Positions 26,946 to 35,338 of a stretch of 64,000 nucleotides of DNA are shown one piece after another. Source of the stretch: Pseudobdellovibrionaceae bacterium (GTDB taxonomy: Bacteria; Bdellovibrionota; Bdellovibrionia; Bdellovibrionales; Bdellovibrionaceae); contig JAEUWH010000026.1 in assembly GCA_016785955.1 (NCBI GenBank), positions 1-64,000 of the forward strand, written 5' to 3'. The translations under genes were made by a program, and so were the position numbers. Each line of letters starts with the position of its first letter. The stretch's first letter is position 1. The notes under the pieces were generated by a model. That model was not told the origin of the DNA. It ran no database searches and saw nothing but the letters and a program-made list of their open reading frames with translations.

Positions 26946-27518
26946 ATGCTAAGCCATTGTGTTTACGAAACAGGACGCTATATTAGGCCCATGCCCCACA
27001 GATATCATAATGGAATCCTTGTTCACGAAAGCCACCGTGTTCCCAAGCCAATGGGGGAGCTGTGTTCTTTAATCGGAGACTTTATCCAATATTGGGGCTT
27101 TAAAAAAATACATGGTCAAATCTGGGCCACTGTTTTTCTTTCTAAAGAACCCATTTGCGCAACCACCTTGGTCAAGCGCTTACGCGTTTCAAAAGCCCTG
27201 GTCAGCCTAGCCATCAAAGATCTAGTTGATTTCAAAGTTATCCAGTTAGCAGGCCAAGGCGCTCGACGGCGAACTCTTTATCAATCAAACCCAGATTTAA
27301 TTTCTGTTATCTCTCAGGTGCTGGTGGCCCGAGAAAAAAAACTCCTCGAGCAAATTCGAGATAAACAACTAGAACTGACTGGTCTTTTAGAAACGTCGAA
27401 AGAAAACCTGGATATTTGTCCTGATAAAATGGGCGAGCTAGAAGACATGGTCTGCTCGGCCCAAGAAATGCTCCAAATGCTCGTCAGCTCTGGCTTTGTA
27501 ACCATAGAAAAAGATTAA
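26946..27518 (+). CDS. MarR/GbsR-type winged-helix regulator
   Basis: A 190-aa DNA-binding protein. The central part, LIGDFIQYWGFKKIHGQIWA followed by VFLSKEPICATTLVKRL and VSKALVSLAIKDLVDFKVIQ, is the GbsR-type winged helix. The C-terminal third is a coiled coil (REKKLLEQIRDKQLELTGLL) likely used for dimerisation. Target genes are unknown. The start could be the ATG at 26946 or the one at 26991. It is 47 bases downstream of the UbiB-like gene. Confidence 0.85.
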   Translation: MLSHCVYETGRYIRPMPHRYHNGILVHESHRVPKPMGELCSLIGDFIQYWGFKKIHGQIWATVFLSKEPICATTLVKRLRVSKALVSLAIKDLVDFKVIQLAGQGARRRTLYQSNPDLISVISQVLVAREKKLLEQIRDKQLELTGLLETSKENLDICPDKMGELEDMVCSAQEMLQMLVSSGFVTIEKD

Positions 27519-27659
27519 TATCACTTTAAGACAGCGATGTTTTTTCGTCACTTCTGAAAAAAATGTGCAGAGAAATCCACAACTCTTACTGAATACACAA
27601 CCGCTGTAGTAAAAAAACCTCATAAGAAATCTCAGTTTCAACAAAAATTCAGTTTTATT

Positions 27660-27689
27660 TTTACATTACGTTTTTCAATGCGGTAAAAT
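27660..27689 (+). promoter_or_regulatory. Candidate promoter of the small beta-barrel gene
   Basis: TTTACA (27660-27665), an 18-base spacer and TAAAAT (27684-27689) resemble a vegetative promoter and lie 56 bases upstream of the ATG at 27746. Confidence 0.45.
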
Positions 27690-27745
27690 TTATTTAAGGC
27701 GGGCAACAATCATAAGCCACGCCCTACTTTTTTAAGGAGGATCTT

Positions 27746-28309
27746 ATGAAAAAGTTTTATTCTGCAATAATCGTATTGGCCGTAGTGTTGGCACCCATGG
27801 ACAGCGTGCATGCACGCAGCGGTGGACAATCTTGGCTACTGGGATTGGATCTTAGCTATATAGCCAGCAAAACAGAAACTGTTATTAATGGCAACACAGG
27901 TACCGGAGAAAGCGGCACAACCTATTATGATTTATCGCTAGGGTATTTTTTAGGTTCAAATTTTGTGGTGGGTGGCATCTATTCGACATTGAATAGAAAA
28001 AATCCGGGCGCAACTGTCTCGACATCAACGTCGGGCAATGCTTTGGGAGCGATGGCCGGTTATGTATTCGATAACGGAATACATTTGACGGGCAGCTATT
28101 TCTTATCCGCTACTGATGACGAATATAAAAAGGGCTCTGGTTACGAAGTTGATATTGGTTGGAGAAGCTTTGTTTCCAACAGCTTCTTTGTTGGCGCAAA
28201 AATGGCCTACCGAAGTATTAAGTACACTGAGCTTCAAGGTAGTCCCGGATTTGAATCACAAACCCACACCACGACGCTTCCCTATATTTCATTAGGCTTT
28301 GGATTCTAA
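27746..28309 (+). CDS. Small outer-membrane beta-barrel protein
   Basis: A 187-aa protein with a signal peptide (ending VHA) and about eight alternating strands with aromatic girdle residues, ending ISLGFGF with a terminal phenylalanine. This looks like an OmpA/OmpW-size eight-strand barrel. AAGGAGGA gives a very strong ribosome site. Exact family and role were not recognised. It has its own promoter candidate and a strong terminator, so it is monocistronic. Confidence 0.78.
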   Translation: MKKFYSAIIVLAVVLAPMDSVHARSGGQSWLLGLDLSYIASKTETVINGNTGTGESGTTYYDLSLGYFLGSNFVVGGIYSTLNRKNPGATVSTSTSGNALGAMAGYVFDNGIHLTGSYFLSATDDEYKKGSGYEVDIGWRSFVSNSFFVGAKMAYRSIKYTELQGSPGFESQTHTTTLPYISLGFGF

Positions 28310-28323
28310 GACAATTCAAACAT

Positions 28324-28367
28324 AGGCCTCCAGCTAAATCTAAACTTAATTTACCTGGGGGCTTTTT
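28324..28367 (+). terminator. Terminator of the small beta-barrel gene
   Basis: GCCTCCAG (28326-28333) pairs with CTGGGGGC (28355-28362), with one G-U wobble, followed by TTTTT. It forms a factor-independent terminator 16 bases after the stop codon. Confidence 0.8.
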
Positions 28368-28509
28368 CACTTCGCAAAGCTAAAGCACACTCGAACAATC
28401 AAAATCAATCCCTACCAAATCAATACCCAATGAATTCTTATCTGTTCATTCCATAACAAACTCGTTTTTACCCAATTAGTCTTACTATTCTTCGAGCTTT
28501 AAGAAACAC

Positions 28510-29343
28510 CTAGCTTAATAATTTCAATGCTAACTGATTTACTTGATTGGCTTGTCCCAGTACGGATGTTCCGGCCTGCATCAAGATGCTATTTCTGACC
28601 ATCTCGGCGCTTTCTGCTGCCACGTCGGCATCACGAATTCGAGAATTCGCCGCAGACATATTTTCATCGTACACTAACAAGTTATTTGAAGTAGATTGTA
28701 ATCGATTTTGCATGGCCCCGAAATTAGCCCGAATCGCATTTACCATCACCAACGCATTGTCTACACTCTGTAAACCAACTTGAGCAGATTCTTTCGTTTC
28801 TAATGATTCAGCCACAATTCCCAAAGATTCAAGAGTAGCATTAGCAGCACCGGCATTAAATGAAATTCTATCTTTAAATGGATCATTATTTACACCGACT
28901 TGAATATCGATGATTCCGCCCGTTCCATTCAACAAATCATATCCATTGTACTGAGTCGATTCGGTTACACGTTGAATCTCTGATTTCAGCTGCTGATACT
29001 CAACATCTAAAAATCGGCGTTCCGTGTCTCCGATTGTGTCTGATGCGGCTTGCACGCCCAATTCACGAAGTCGAATAAGCATATTGGATACTTCATTCAA
29101 ACTTCCCTCGGCGATTTGCACCAGCGAGATACCGTCATTCGCGTTCCTGTTGGCCTGGCGTAGTCCACGAATTTGAGCTTTCAAATTCTCGGAAATCGCG
29201 AGCCCTGCAGCGTCGTCTGCGGCTTGATTGATTCTTTGACCCGAAGCGAGTCTGGCCATTGACCGGTTCTGATTAATCCCAGTCATATACAAATTCTTTT
29301 GCGCATTCAATGCGGCCACATTTGTATTAATACGTAAACCCAT
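28510..29343 (-). CDS. fliC: Flagellin
   Basis: A 277-aa flagellin consisting only of the conserved D0/D1 N- and C-terminal coils, without the variable D2/D3 domains. The N-terminus is MGLRINTNVAALNAQKNLY, followed by LASGQRINQAADDAAGLAIS. The C-terminus has AANSRIRDADVAAESAEMVR and ILMQAGTSVLGQANQ. The true ATG is at 29343 with GGAGG upstream; an in-frame start 16 codons earlier lies in the leader. It is a paralogue of the flagellin at 32693-33541. A sigma-28-like promoter is at 29430-29456. A small upstream cistron precedes it. Confidence 0.95.
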   Translation of the reverse strand: MGLRINTNVAALNAQKNLYMTGINQNRSMARLASGQRINQAADDAAGLAISENLKAQIRGLRQANRNANDGISLVQIAEGSLNEVSNMLIRLRELGVQAASDTIGDTERRFLDVEYQQLKSEIQRVTESTQYNGYDLLNGTGGIIDIQVGVNNDPFKDRISFNAGAANATLESLGIVAESLETKESAQVGLQSVDNALVMVNAIRANFGAMQNRLQSTSNNLLVYDENMSAANSRIRDADVAAESAEMVRNSILMQAGTSVLGQANQVNQLALKLLS

Positions 29344-29344
29344 A

Positions 29345-29359
29345 TCATCCTCCTTGCAT
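29345..29359 (-). promoter_or_regulatory. Four-codon minicistron ahead of flagellin
   Basis: ATG-CAA-GGA-GGA-TGA (Met-Gln-Gly-Gly) has its own AAGGAGGAT site upstream and carries within itself the AAGGAGGAT used by the flagellin ATG at 29343. The leader thus contains two tandem ribosome sites. Translation of the minicistron would place a terminating ribosome on the flagellin start. Confidence 0.45.
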
Positions 29360-29429
29360 ACCGATAATCCTCCTTGATATTTGCCATCCATTGGCTAAAA
29401 GAACATTCTGTTCTTAATTGATACGTATT

Positions 29430-29456
29430 AATTCGGAACGGTGCCGGGGAACTTAA
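29430..29456 (-). promoter_or_regulatory. Sigma-28-like promoter of the first flagellin
   Basis: On the minus strand TTAAGTTC, an 11-base spacer and TCCGAATT resemble the FliA pattern TAAAGTTT-N11-GCCGATAA. The -35 half matches well and the -10 half is partial. Confidence 0.45.
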
Positions 29457-29487
29457 GTCCAGATTTTCTTATTTCGAGACCAGAATC

Positions 29488-30459
29488 CTATAATTTCAAG
29501 GCAATTGCAAAAATACCATTCACGACTTCGGCCATCCGCTCGTAATCGAGCGTATCGGGTGTGTCGGTTTCTTTGTGGTAATTATTATTTCTCATGAATG
29601 ACGTGTCTGTCACCATCACGGCCGGGTAGCCTAAATCCCAATAACTCAGATGATCAGAGTAATCGACTCCAGGAACAAATGCCGGAACATTCGCTGTGTA
29701 CGTGGGAATATTCGTCGCACTGACGAAAATGGATTTAGCCTGCCTCATAATCCAGAACTCTTGCGGACGCCCAATAAGAGAAATATAATTGGCCACAGAA
29801 GGATATAACAATTTGAACGCCGGCATCGGATACTTTTGTGTATCTGGTTCGTCTTTGAAATAACCGATCATCTCGATCGACATCATCAGCTTAATCGCTC
29901 GCCCCGCTTCTTTCATCGATTTCGCATGGAAAACACTGCCCATCGTCGGCGCACGAAAGTTCGGAGGTTCTTCCAACGTGTAGGCCACCAAAATCACGGG
30001 ACGCTTCAATTTATCTTGGACCGGCGCCAACATACGCGCCAGTTCTAGAAGTCCGGCGGTCCCACTGGCATTATCGTCGGCACCAGGAAGATCATCACAC
30101 ACATCATAATGAGCCCCCAGCACCAGCGCTTCACCTTCTTTGGGACCTAACTCGACTACGACATTGTAGTATGTATTATTTCTGATTTTAAAAGACGGCA
30201 TTTCTGCCTTGAACCCATTGTCCTCAAATTTTTGTTTTATATAATCGGCGACTTTCTTTAAAGCCTCGGGGTGGGCAAAATTACGAGGTGGCTGGCTGGC
30301 CGCCATAAATTCGACATGCTGTCGCAAAAGATCTTTATTTGCTTGCTGACCTTCTGGTGGACGTGATTTTTCCGTCATGAGCAGCGGATTTTTCACCACA
30401 ATCACGAACAATAAAATTAACAAAATTAACCCACCCAAAACAATCATTCGCGCAATCAT
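29488..30459 (-). CDS. M28-family metallopeptidase, membrane anchored
   Basis: A 323-aa protein with an N-terminal transmembrane anchor (MIVLGGLILLILLFVIVV) and a periplasmic zinc aminopeptidase domain. The zinc motifs are VLGAHYDVCDDLPGADDNAS (first His and bridging Asp), the catalytic Glu pair in YTLEEPPNF, EMIGYF, and a late DHLSYWDLGYPAVMVTDT with the last His. The start ATG at 30459 is preferred to the GTG one codon earlier because GGAG lies seven bases before it. It lies between two flagellins and beside an S41 peptidase on the same strand. Confidence 0.88.
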   Translation of the reverse strand: MIARMIVLGGLILLILLFVIVVKNPLLMTEKSRPPEGQQANKDLLRQHVEFMAASQPPRNFAHPEALKKVADYIKQKFEDNGFKAEMPSFKIRNNTYYNVVVELGPKEGEALVLGAHYDVCDDLPGADDNASGTAGLLELARMLAPVQDKLKRPVILVAYTLEEPPNFRAPTMGSVFHAKSMKEAGRAIKLMMSIEMIGYFKDEPDTQKYPMPAFKLLYPSVANYISLIGRPQEFWIMRQAKSIFVSATNIPTYTANVPAFVPGVDYSDHLSYWDLGYPAVMVTDTSFMRNNNYHKETDTPDTLDYERMAEVVNGIFAIALKL

Positions 30460-30520
30460 CACCTTACTCCCTATGTCGTAAGATGTTTGTATCTATTGCC
30501 AGAAGCAGCGTCAATTCACT

Positions 30521-32191
30521 TTACTGACAAACCACTGCGCCTAAGGCATTCAACATTTGATAGTCTTTAAAATACAATACAGTACCTACTGCCTTTTCAT
30601 ACTTAGAAGATAAATTCAACGTTTCCAAGCAGGCCGTCGGTGCTTTTAACAAATTCCAACTTCCCTTAGGCGGTTTTGCCATTTTCTTTGGCTGAAGAGG
30701 AAACAAGTACATCTGCGCTTCCCGTTGAGCATACAATTCCAGATCCTGCGGTTCTTTATTTATATACACAGAAATATGCGGTACAATCCCAACGGTTTGA
30801 TTCGATTCGCCCGACGGGGCAAAGAATAAACCTCCGGTCGAACAAATAGTCAGCGCCTCATTGTTTTTAATCTTTGCGCAACCTTGATGCGACCCTTTAC
30901 CGAAACTTGTCTGCCCCACAATCAAGGCACGATTATGATCTCGAAACGCCCCTGCAATAATTTCGGACGCGCTGGCAGAGTATGCATTAATCAATACACT
31001 GATGGGCTTAGTGGTGGTCACGTTCGCCTTAGATTCTAGAACTTGAACCCGAGATCTAAAAGGCGTTGTTTTTTCAAAATAGGAAACCACTTTTTTTCTA
31101 CCCAAGAAAATCCCCGCCACGCAGGCGGCTATTTGAACATCCCCACCCGGGTTGTTTCTTAAATCCAAAACATACCCCGCCGTATTTTGGTTATCCCACG
31201 TCGTCACGATACTTTCAATTTCACTACAAACTTGGGAATACATAAAATTAGTTAAACGGATATACACAATCGACTTACCATCAAAATTAACGGCTGCGGA
31301 ACTAACGACCGGGCTGACAATTTTTTTACGTGTCAGTGACACTCGAAGCGTTGTGTCACCTCTTTGAACCGTCACCGACACACTCGTTCCCTCGGCCCCA
31401 CGAAGACGTTCTACAATACCTTCATCATTCAAACCGGCAAAGTCTTGACCATCCACTGCGATGATCACATCACCAGGTTGGAGCCGCGCCAACTCGGCCC
31501 CGGAATTTTTTAAAACACGTTTGATCAGCAGGCCTTGTGCTAATTTCGTAAACTCGATGCCGACACCAACAAATGAATTGTCACTGCCATCAATAGCCAT
31601 CTCTAATTCTTTCGTGGGCCTGATAGATGTATGAGGATCCACGGAAATTTCCAGAAACTTGGCAATTGTTTCCAGGTAATTCGCCGGTTTTACATTTCGA
31701 TTGGCTTGTTGATATATTTCAGTAAGAAGTCTTTCAAAATCTGTATTTGAAGTTTTAATAAATGTCTCCGATTCCCCAAGGAACCGCACCATCAACTGCC
31801 TGCGAGCCAAATCAAAATAGTTAAATGCCTCTTTTGCATTCGTAATATTCGGAACAGGCACCTCGATCAAAGCCAAACGCTCGGCCTGAAAAAATGCCTT
31901 TTCACCATTCAGCATTTGTACGGGTATGACCTCAAGATTCTTTTGAATAACCGAGCCAAATGTTTGAACGGCCAGCACACAACCAAGATAAGCTTTTTGG
32001 GATTGCCCACATGTTTTATAATTTATAATTCCCGTCAGCCATTGAAAATCGACCTTAACATCACTCCACACATCGTCGGTTTTCTCGATTGAGGGATTCG
32101 CGTCCGTGACCAATTTGAATTTTGTCGTTGGTCCGGCTTGGATGGAACTCATTACAAAGAAACTAGCAAAGAAAAAAGCAAATATTTTCAT
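30521..32191 (-). CDS. S41-family (C-terminal processing type) serine peptidase, exported
   Basis: A 556-aa protein with a signal peptide (ending IQAG). A PDZ domain spans about residues 210-290 (GVGIEFTKLAQGLLIKRVL, LQPGDVIIAVDGQDF). The tail-specific protease core has YVLDLRNNPGGDVQIAA, the catalytic serine in YSASASEIIAGA, and the lysine in GQTSFGKGSHQG. The signature supports periplasmic proteolysis. A GGGAGG site precedes the ATG. A 501-base gap upstream (32192-32692) contains a 12-bp repeat. Confidence 0.88.
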   Translation of the reverse strand: MKIFAFFFASFFVMSSIQAGPTTKFKLVTDANPSIEKTDDVWSDVKVDFQWLTGIINYKTCGQSQKAYLGCVLAVQTFGSVIQKNLEVIPVQMLNGEKAFFQAERLALIEVPVPNITNAKEAFNYFDLARRQLMVRFLGESETFIKTSNTDFERLLTEIYQQANRNVKPANYLETIAKFLEISVDPHTSIRPTKELEMAIDGSDNSFVGVGIEFTKLAQGLLIKRVLKNSGAELARLQPGDVIIAVDGQDFAGLNDEGIVERLRGAEGTSVSVTVQRGDTTLRVSLTRKKIVSPVVSSAAVNFDGKSIVYIRLTNFMYSQVCSEIESIVTTWDNQNTAGYVLDLRNNPGGDVQIAACVAGIFLGRKKVVSYFEKTTPFRSRVQVLESKANVTTTKPISVLINAYSASASEIIAGAFRDHNRALIVGQTSFGKGSHQGCAKIKNNEALTICSTGGLFFAPSGESNQTVGIVPHISVYINKEPQDLELYAQREAQMYLFPLQPKKMAKPPKGSWNLLKAPTACLETLNLSSKYEKAVGTVLYFKDYQMLNALGAVVCQ

Positions 32192-32375
32192 GGGCCGAGC
32201 CCTCCCTTGCCCCCCCCTTATAGTCCCAATGGAACAATATTAAAAGCACATTCCTTTCCCTCCTATAATTTTTCGTCACGGTCGCCTTTCCACACAGAAA
32301 CGGGTCCTTATATAGAGGGACATAACCAATCAATCAGCCAGCCACCCAAAGCCATAGGTTTGATTTAGGAACGTA

Positions 32376-32696
32376 ATGTGGGAACGTGATTTGGAACGTG
32401 ATTTGGAACGTGATTTGGAACGTGATTTGGAACGTGATTTTGAAACACGATTTGAAAGTATAATTTGCAAACGCAATCGGAAGGCCGAATGGGAGGCCAT
32501 AAATAAAAGAAATAGTGAAAAGAACAAACTCAATGAAAGGATGTACATTAAATGTGGAGTGCAAATGCACTCCACGCGCAGGAAACAGATCAATAAAGCA
32601 AGTATCAAATTATGTTGCTACCGAATTCTTGAGGGTGATCTTGATCTAGCAAGATCGAACAACCTGGATCATAAGGAAGCTAAGATTCCGTCTTAG
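32376..32696 (+). CDS. Possible small charged protein built on an RDLE repeat
   Basis: A 106-aa frame that starts with ATG at 32376 (AGGA five to six bases upstream) and reads ERDLERDLERDLERDLERDF, then a charged helical region with several cysteines (SIICKRN, MYIKCG, KLCCYR). The repeat comes from a 12-bp tandem DNA repeat, so the open frame may be incidental, and its end overlaps the flagellin stop by four bases. No homologue was recognised. Support is weak. Confidence 0.25.
   Translation: MWERDLERDLERDLERDLERDFETRFESIICKRNRKAEWEAINKRNSEKNKLNERMYIKCGVQMHSTRRKQINKASIKLCCYRILEGDLDLARSNNLDHKEAKIPS
32381..32440. repeat. 12-bp tandem repeat, five perfect copies
   Basis: GGAACGTGATTT is repeated exactly five times from 32381 to 32440. 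It is preceded by a degenerate copy (GGAACGTAATGT at 32368) and followed by a further one (GAAACACGATTT at 32442). The unit is a multiple of three and would encode RDLE in one frame. The rest of the 501-base gap between the peptidase and the second flagellin holds inverted repeats (below) and no clear gene. Confidence 0.9.
32554..32575. repeat. Perfect 10-bp inverted repeat
   Basis: GTGGAGTGCA (32554-32563), two bases, TGCACTCCAC (32566-32575). There is no T run, so it is not a standard terminator; it may be an operator or RNA hairpin. A second, smaller inverted repeat (GATCTTG/CAAGATC) lies at 32637-32656. Confidence 0.55.
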
Positions 32697-33541
32697 CCAC
32701 CGAACGATTTGTTCAAGAGCCCTAGTGCTACATTGGACTGTGAATTAGCTTGCGCTAAAACAGAAGTACCCGCTTGTAATAAAATATTATTTCTAGTCAT
32801 TTCTGAAGTCTCTTCCGCCACATCGACGTCTCTGATACGAGAATTCGCCGCCGACATATTCTCGACGTTGACTTGAAGATTACTTATCGTCGACTGCAAT
32901 CGGTTCTGAATAGCACCGAAGTCAGCTCGCATCGCGGAAACCGAGATGATGGCTGTATCAATTGATGATAAGGCATTCTGGGCAGAGGCTTTATCTGCAA
33001 CGCTGGTTAGGTTGATACCTAAGGCGGCCGAGTTCGCATCAGCTTTCGATGCATCGAAAGAGATTCGATCGATTTCAGGATTATTTCTGGTTCCGACTTG
33101 GAAATCCAAGATTGAACCAACACCGGCAAGAAGCTGAGTTCCATTGAACTCGGTACCTTCAGCCACACGATCTACCTCGGAAACAAGCTGATCATATTCC
33201 ACATTAAGGAACTGACGCTCGATCGGCCCGATCGTATCTGAAGCGGCTTGCACCGCAAGCTCTCTTAAGCGTATCAGGATCGATGAAACTTCATTCATCG
33301 CGCCCTCCGCCACTTGTACTAACGAAATACCGTCTTGGGCATTTCGCGTGGCCTGCTTAAGACCTCTCACTTGCGCTCTTAAGTTTTCCGAGATGGCCAG
33401 ACCTGCGGCATCATCCCCTGCTCTGTTGATGCGGTAACCAGACGCCAGCTTTTCCATACTTTTGTCTAATCCCAGCTTCGTTCCCCAAAGCACCCTTTGA
33501 GCATTTAACGAAGACGTATTTGTATTAATACGTAACCCCAT
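32693..33541 (-). CDS. fliC: Flagellin (second copy)
   Basis: A 282-aa flagellin with only the D0/D1 coils. It opens MGLRINTNTSSLNAQRVLWG, LASGYRINRAGDDAAGLAIS, and ends AANSRIRDVDVAEETSEMTR, LLQAGTSVLAQANSQSNVAL, LLNKSFGG. It is very similar to the flagellin at 28510-29343, differing mainly in the middle. AAGGAGGAGG gives a strong ribosome site. A sigma-28-like promoter lies at 33632-33658. Multiple flagellins forming one sheathed filament are known in Bdellovibrio, which fits here. Confidence 0.95.
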   Translation of the reverse strand: MGLRINTNTSSLNAQRVLWGTKLGLDKSMEKLASGYRINRAGDDAAGLAISENLRAQVRGLKQATRNAQDGISLVQVAEGAMNEVSSILIRLRELAVQAASDTIGPIERQFLNVEYDQLVSEVDRVAEGTEFNGTQLLAGVGSILDFQVGTRNNPEIDRISFDASKADANSAALGINLTSVADKASAQNALSSIDTAIISVSAMRADFGAIQNRLQSTISNLQVNVENMSAANSRIRDVDVAEETSEMTRNNILLQAGTSVLAQANSQSNVALGLLNKSFGG

Positions 33542-33631
33542 AAATTCCTCCTCCTTGAGTTATTCATCTCTCGATCCTTGAGAGACGAGGCAATCTTCAT
33601 GATTACCTGGGTGTTTTAATTCCTATTTCTC

Positions 33632-33658
33632 ATATCGGGACACTTTCGAATTACTTGA
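33632..33658 (-). promoter_or_regulatory. Sigma-28-like promoter of the second flagellin
   Basis: On the minus strand TCAAGTAA, an 11-base spacer and CCCGATAT match the FliA consensus (TAAAGTTT-N11-GCCGATAA) with correct spacing, about 90 bases upstream of the ATG at 33541. Confidence 0.6.
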
Positions 33659-33779
33659 GTCATTTTGAGAAAAACTAGACCTACGGCCCGTTAATATCAT
33701 CTATTTCCCTTCTAATTTGATTTACACGGTTGCAAAAAACCTCTACAGATTAATGATAACCCGCAGATAGGATTACAAA

Positions 33780-35048
33780 ATGGAAATTCGGGATCCACTC
33801 CATGGCTCAATGTATTTCTCCGACGCCGAAGTCAAAATTTTAGATACTTTAGAATTCCAACGCCTGCGGGCTATCAAGCAGTTAGGCTTTTCCGAGTTTA
33901 GTTTTCCCGGAGCGACTCACAATCGATATCTCCACTCTCTGGGTGTCAGTCATGTTGCCGGCATGGTCTTTGATTCCATTTTCAAAGTTTATCCATTTAA
34001 AAAACCCACGAAAAAGCATCAGTTTCGACAACTCTGCCGACTGGCTGCCATGTTACACGACGTCGGCCATGGACCTTTAAGCCATACCACCGAGCAAGTC
34101 ATGCCCAAGCTGTCACAGCTAAAACTTGCTATTTACAGTGACCAAGATCGTCAGGCTAATCACGAAGACTATACACTAAAGTTTTTGATGGATTCCAATA
34201 TTGCCGACGTTATAAAAACGAACTTTGAGTTCACGCCATACCACGTAGCACTGTTAATCGACAAATCTCTTCCTGAAAAAGATGATTACTTTTTTGATGG
34301 TGTTATTAATTTTCGCCCCATCTTAAGTCAGATTGTCAGCTCTGAACTGGATGCCGATCGTATGGACTACTTAGAACGCGACAGTTATTTCTGCGGAACT
34401 AACTATGGCAAAGTCGATATCGAGTGGCTCATCCAAAATCTCACGTTCCACATAAAAGAAAATCAGCTGTTTTTGGCATTGAATCGCCGGGCCCTGTATT
34501 CGTTTGATGATTTTCTGATCTCGCGACATCACATGCATTTGATGGTCTACTTTCACCACAAAAGTATCATCTACGAAGAAATGTTAAATAGGTATCTGAC
34601 GTCCCCCGAGTGTGATTTTGTTCTGCCGGCAGACATTCAGGAATACACCAAATACAACGACTATAAATTGTATGAACACTTGAGCCTGTCCTCCAACATG
34701 TGGGCACAGCGGATTGCTCAGCGTAAACCGTTCAAGGTTCTTATCGAGCTGCACTCGATTGGTGAAAATGAACGATGTGAAGACCTAAAATCCTCGCTAG
34801 AAAAAGAAGGTTTTTCCACCATCCATGCCTCATCTCACGCTCGTCTATCTAAATACCACTCGGGATCACCCACGGATAAAGCTCTCGATATTTATGTCGT
34901 GGACTCATATGATAAATGGTTTGAGCCCTCTCCCATTAACAATTCAACGGAGATATTCAAAAAATACGAAGGCACACGGGTAATTGATCGTATCTATATT
35001 GATCCTAAAGACTATGTAAAAGCAGAATCGTTTATTTCAAAAAAATAA
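33780..35048 (+). CDS. HD-domain phosphohydrolase (dNTPase-like)
   Basis: A 422-aa cytoplasmic HD-superfamily protein of the YwfO/SAMHD1-like type. It opens IRDPLHGSMYFSDAEVKILD, then has the metal ligands in ATHNRYLHSLGVSHVAG, the HD doublet in LAAMLHDVGHGPLSH, and the distal Asp in SELDADRMDYLERDSYFCG. Relatives act on dNTPs or on phosphorylated signalling molecules. The ATG at 33780 has AGGAT nearby. No neighbours suggest a pathway. Confidence 0.88.
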   Translation: MEIRDPLHGSMYFSDAEVKILDTLEFQRLRAIKQLGFSEFSFPGATHNRYLHSLGVSHVAGMVFDSIFKVYPFKKPTKKHQFRQLCRLAAMLHDVGHGPLSHTTEQVMPKLSQLKLAIYSDQDRQANHEDYTLKFLMDSNIADVIKTNFEFTPYHVALLIDKSLPEKDDYFFDGVINFRPILSQIVSSELDADRMDYLERDSYFCGTNYGKVDIEWLIQNLTFHIKENQLFLALNRRALYSFDDFLISRHHMHLMVYFHHKSIIYEEMLNRYLTSPECDFVLPADIQEYTKYNDYKLYEHLSLSSNMWAQRIAQRKPFKVLIELHSIGENERCEDLKSSLEKEGFSTIHASSHARLSKYHSGSPTDKALDIYVVDSYDKWFEPSPINNSTEIFKKYEGTRVIDRIYIDPKDYVKAESFISKK

Positions 35049-35105
35049 CTCAGGATTGATCGTATTGTGTCACTACCAACCTATGCCTTACCAACCTATC
35101 TAGTT

Positions 35106-35336
35106 TTAAGTTCGTTTTAAAATATACTGCACTAGATCTGTGCCAGATTCTAAGTTATAAAACTCCGCGATGGGAATCGGCCCGAACTCACGCTCAAGGT
35201 CCTTTAGAAAATAAACAAGTTGAATAGACGAAAAATTGTAATCCGACCACTTCGTATTCCAATCCCGAATAGGCTCGTCAAATTGATCCTTAAAAATAAC
35301 CTTAATCTTTGCTTCTACGACTGCTTGTTTCGCCAT
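35106..35336 (-). CDS. Acyl-carrier-protein-like protein, atypical
   Basis: A 76-aa protein of ACP size and fold pattern: helix 1 (AKIKVIFKDQF), then YNFSSIQLVYFLKDLEREFG, the helix II region where ACPs carry the phosphopantetheine serine, and a closing acidic helix (GTDLVQYILKR). The usual DSL motif is SSI here (Ser37 takes the serine position), so the Asp before the serine is replaced. The start ATG at 35336 is two bases after the FAAL stop, so the two are translated together. It is probably the dedicated carrier for the acyl-AMP made by that ligase. Confidence 0.65.
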   Translation of the reverse strand: MAKQAVVEAKIKVIFKDQFDEPIRDWNTKWSDYNFSSIQLVYFLKDLEREFGPIPIAEFYNLESGTDLVQYILKRT

Positions 35337-35338
35337 CT

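Noticed and set aside
32330-32608. Minus-strand 92-aa frame with SKSR repeats
   Set aside because: It only reads through the 12-bp repeat in another phase and has no ribosome site.
32679-32697. GCTAAGA/TCTTAGC hairpin at the end of the second flagellin as a terminator
   Set aside because: It overlaps the stop codon and has no T run, so termination is not supported.
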